Shown: positions 61,030-62,172 of the stretch, in pieces
Layout: each line of letters opens with the position of its first letter
Numbering within the stretch: position 1 is the stretch's first letter
Assembly: GCA_023129165.1 (NCBI GenBank)
Contig: JAGMCL010000151.1
Span: 1 to 62,172, forward strand
From: Caldifarciminota bacterium
GTDB taxonomy: Bacteria; Hydrothermota; UBA3073
Length of the DNA stretch: 62,172 nt
Reading direction: 5' to 3'
Program-made: the position numbers and the translations under genes
Notes under the pieces: generated by a model
Told to the model about the DNA's origin: nothing
Databases searched by the model: none
The model's input: only the letters and a program-made list of their open reading frames with translations

Positions 61030-62172
61030 ATGCAAATAGGAGATAGATTTATAGCTGAAATAGTCGATTTTGCCTATTATCAGGGCAGTGGTGTAGCAAA
61101 GGTTAATGGATTTGTTGTTTTCGTCCCCTGGACGCTACCTGGTGATATTGTAGAGGTATATTTAAAAGATGTAAAGGCAAACTTTGGTTTTGCAGAACTT
61201 CTTGAGATAAAAAAACCCTCGGTCAATAGGGTCTCCCCCCTATGCCCTGTCTTCTCTGTTTGTGGTGGATGTTCCCTGCAGAATCTTGCTTATGAACACC
61301 AGCTATCTTTGAAAAAAGGTTACGTTCTTGATTCTTTTAAACGATTAGCACATCTGGATACCTCTTCTATAGACATTCTTCCTATAATAAAATCAGCTGA
61401 AATTTGGTTTTATAGAAACAAGATGGAGTTTGTATTCGGTGAGAAGAATGGTAAACTTATTCTCGGCCTTCACAAGAGGGGTTCTTATAAGAATTATGTT
61501 GATGTGAATAAGTGCTTCATCTTCTCAAAATCTGCCCCTCAAATAATGAACATAGTAAGGGACTTCGCTGTAGAAGCTAAACTTACTGCATATAACCCTA
61601 TTACACATAAGGGATTTTTGAGACATTTAGTTATGAGGGAAGCAAAGTCTACTGGAAAGATGCTTATAAACCTTGTAACAGACTGTGGAGAAATGAATAT
61701 CAATGAAACTATTAAAAATATGCCTGAATGTGTTTCTGGTTTCCTGTGGACCATAAATACAAGGAAGTCTGATGCCGTAATATCTGAAAAGGAGGTTATA
61801 ATTAAAGGACAGGGTGAAATAATAGACAGAATCGGAGATATAGACTTTTCTGTAAATTCATATTCATTTGTTCAACCAAATCCAGCTACTGCTTCTATCA
61901 TGTATGATAGGATATATCAATTACTTAAACTTGAGGGTAATGAAAATATACTTGACCTTTACTGTGGCTCTGGTGGAATTGGTCTTTATCTTGCAAGAAG
62001 TGTGAAGAAGGTATTCGGTATAGATTCTAACAAAACATCAATAGAATCAGCTGAAAAGAATGCACAATTAAATAATATTAAAAATATTAAATTAATAAGG
62101 GGTGATGTCAGGAAGGTACTTTACCTTAGAAAGGGTTGGAGGAACAGAATAGATATTGCTATTATAGATCCT
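61030..62172 (+). CDS. TrmA/RlmD-family RNA (uracil-5-)-methyltransferase, 3' end outside window
   Basis: 381 codons are visible from ATG 61030, running off the right edge. An N-terminal TRAM-like domain (about 1-55, MQIGDRFIAEIVDFAYYQGS, GVAKVNGFVVFVPW) precedes a 4Fe-4S site (CPVFSVCGGCSLQNL, about 75-88). The methyltransferase domain starts at about 280 with FVQPNPATASIMYDRI and the SAM-binding LDLYCGSGGIGLYLA. The visible part stops at AIIDP, just before the expected DPPR motif and the catalytic cysteine. Family members make 5-methyluridine in 23S rRNA or tRNA; which site cannot be told. I see no good ribosome site upstream. Confidence 0.9.
   Translation, partial: MQIGDRFIAEIVDFAYYQGSGVAKVNGFVVFVPWTLPGDIVEVYLKDVKANFGFAELLEIKKPSVNRVSPLCPVFSVCGGCSLQNLAYEHQLSLKKGYVLDSFKRLAHLDTSSIDILPIIKSAEIWFYRNKMEFVFGEKNGKLILGLHKRGSYKNYVDVNKCFIFSKSAPQIMNIVRDFAVEAKLTAYNPITHKGFLRHLVMREAKSTGKMLINLVTDCGEMNINETIKNMPECVSGFLWTINTRKSDAVISEKEVIIKGQGEIIDRIGDIDFSVNSYSFVQPNPATASIMYDRIYQLLKLEGNENILDLYCGSGGIGLYLARSVKKVFGIDSNKTSIESAEKNAQLNNIKNIKLIRGDVRKVLYLRKGWRNRIDIAIIDP

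Overview
This is an AT-rich bacterial chromosome segment with the standard genetic code (TGA is used as a stop, for example in secE and in the ABC exporter ending at 20257). The lineage looks like an uncultured diderm, probably FCB-like or WOR-3/Stahlbacteria-like. It carries secreted proteins with Por/type-IX-like C-terminal sorting domains, a gingipain-type (C25) peptidase, an envelope-polysaccharide cluster, lipoproteins, and many short palindromic repeats between genes. The phylum is inferred, because no 16S rRNA gene lies in the window.

Layout. 1-1644: end-truncated lipoprotein joining a ZU5-like domain, an alpha/beta-hydrolase fold and a DUF2723-like tail. 2212-6022: heterodimeric ABC exporter pair. 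6034-8579: nitrilase-family amidohydrolase and a cyclic-2,3-diphosphoglycerate-synthetase-like GTPase. 9292-17930: four secreted proteins (C25 peptidase, Asp-box propeller, truncated propeller, FG-GAP propeller), three with sorting domains. 18488-27463: envelope genes, namely an MsbA-like flippase on a predicted leaderless mRNA, a radical SAM protein, an O-antigen ligase, three glycosyltransferases and an LpxB-related protein.

27759-36341 is the most unusual part. A promoter and a decayed tyrosine recombinase are followed by five unrelated single-gene segments in the same orientation: metallophosphoesterase lipoprotein, CPBP protease, aminotransferase, MFS transporter and phospholipase-D lipoprotein. 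Integron-style core sites (GTTAGGC at 28422, 30979 and 33388; GCCTAAC at 34960) and related attC-like spacers separate them. Several cassettes have ends that are inverted repeats of each other. I read this as a fossil integron-like cassette array with an integrase in the same orientation as its cassettes.

After the array come a small basic-peptide gene, tmRNA, a decayed yggS and a LolC/E-like permease. 39503-48145 is mostly housekeeping on the minus strand: propeller protein, rfbD, lemA, nadK, prmC, prfA, a CDP-alcohol phosphatidyltransferase, rsmI and a GlmU-like protein. 48535-60796 is the classical tRNA-secE-nusG-rplKAJL-rpoBC locus. It lacks tuf at its usual place, and its tRNA array holds a GIY-YIG gene and two tRNA-like remnants. 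A TrmA/RlmD-family RNA methyltransferase starts at 61030 and leaves the window.

Two themes cut across the window. Promoters are unusually consensus-like (TTGACW, exactly 17 bases, TATAAT or close). Short palindromes of several families are everywhere, and comparison of filled and empty copies suggests one 20-base family inserts precisely, including into a gene, attC-like sites and a tRNA remnant.
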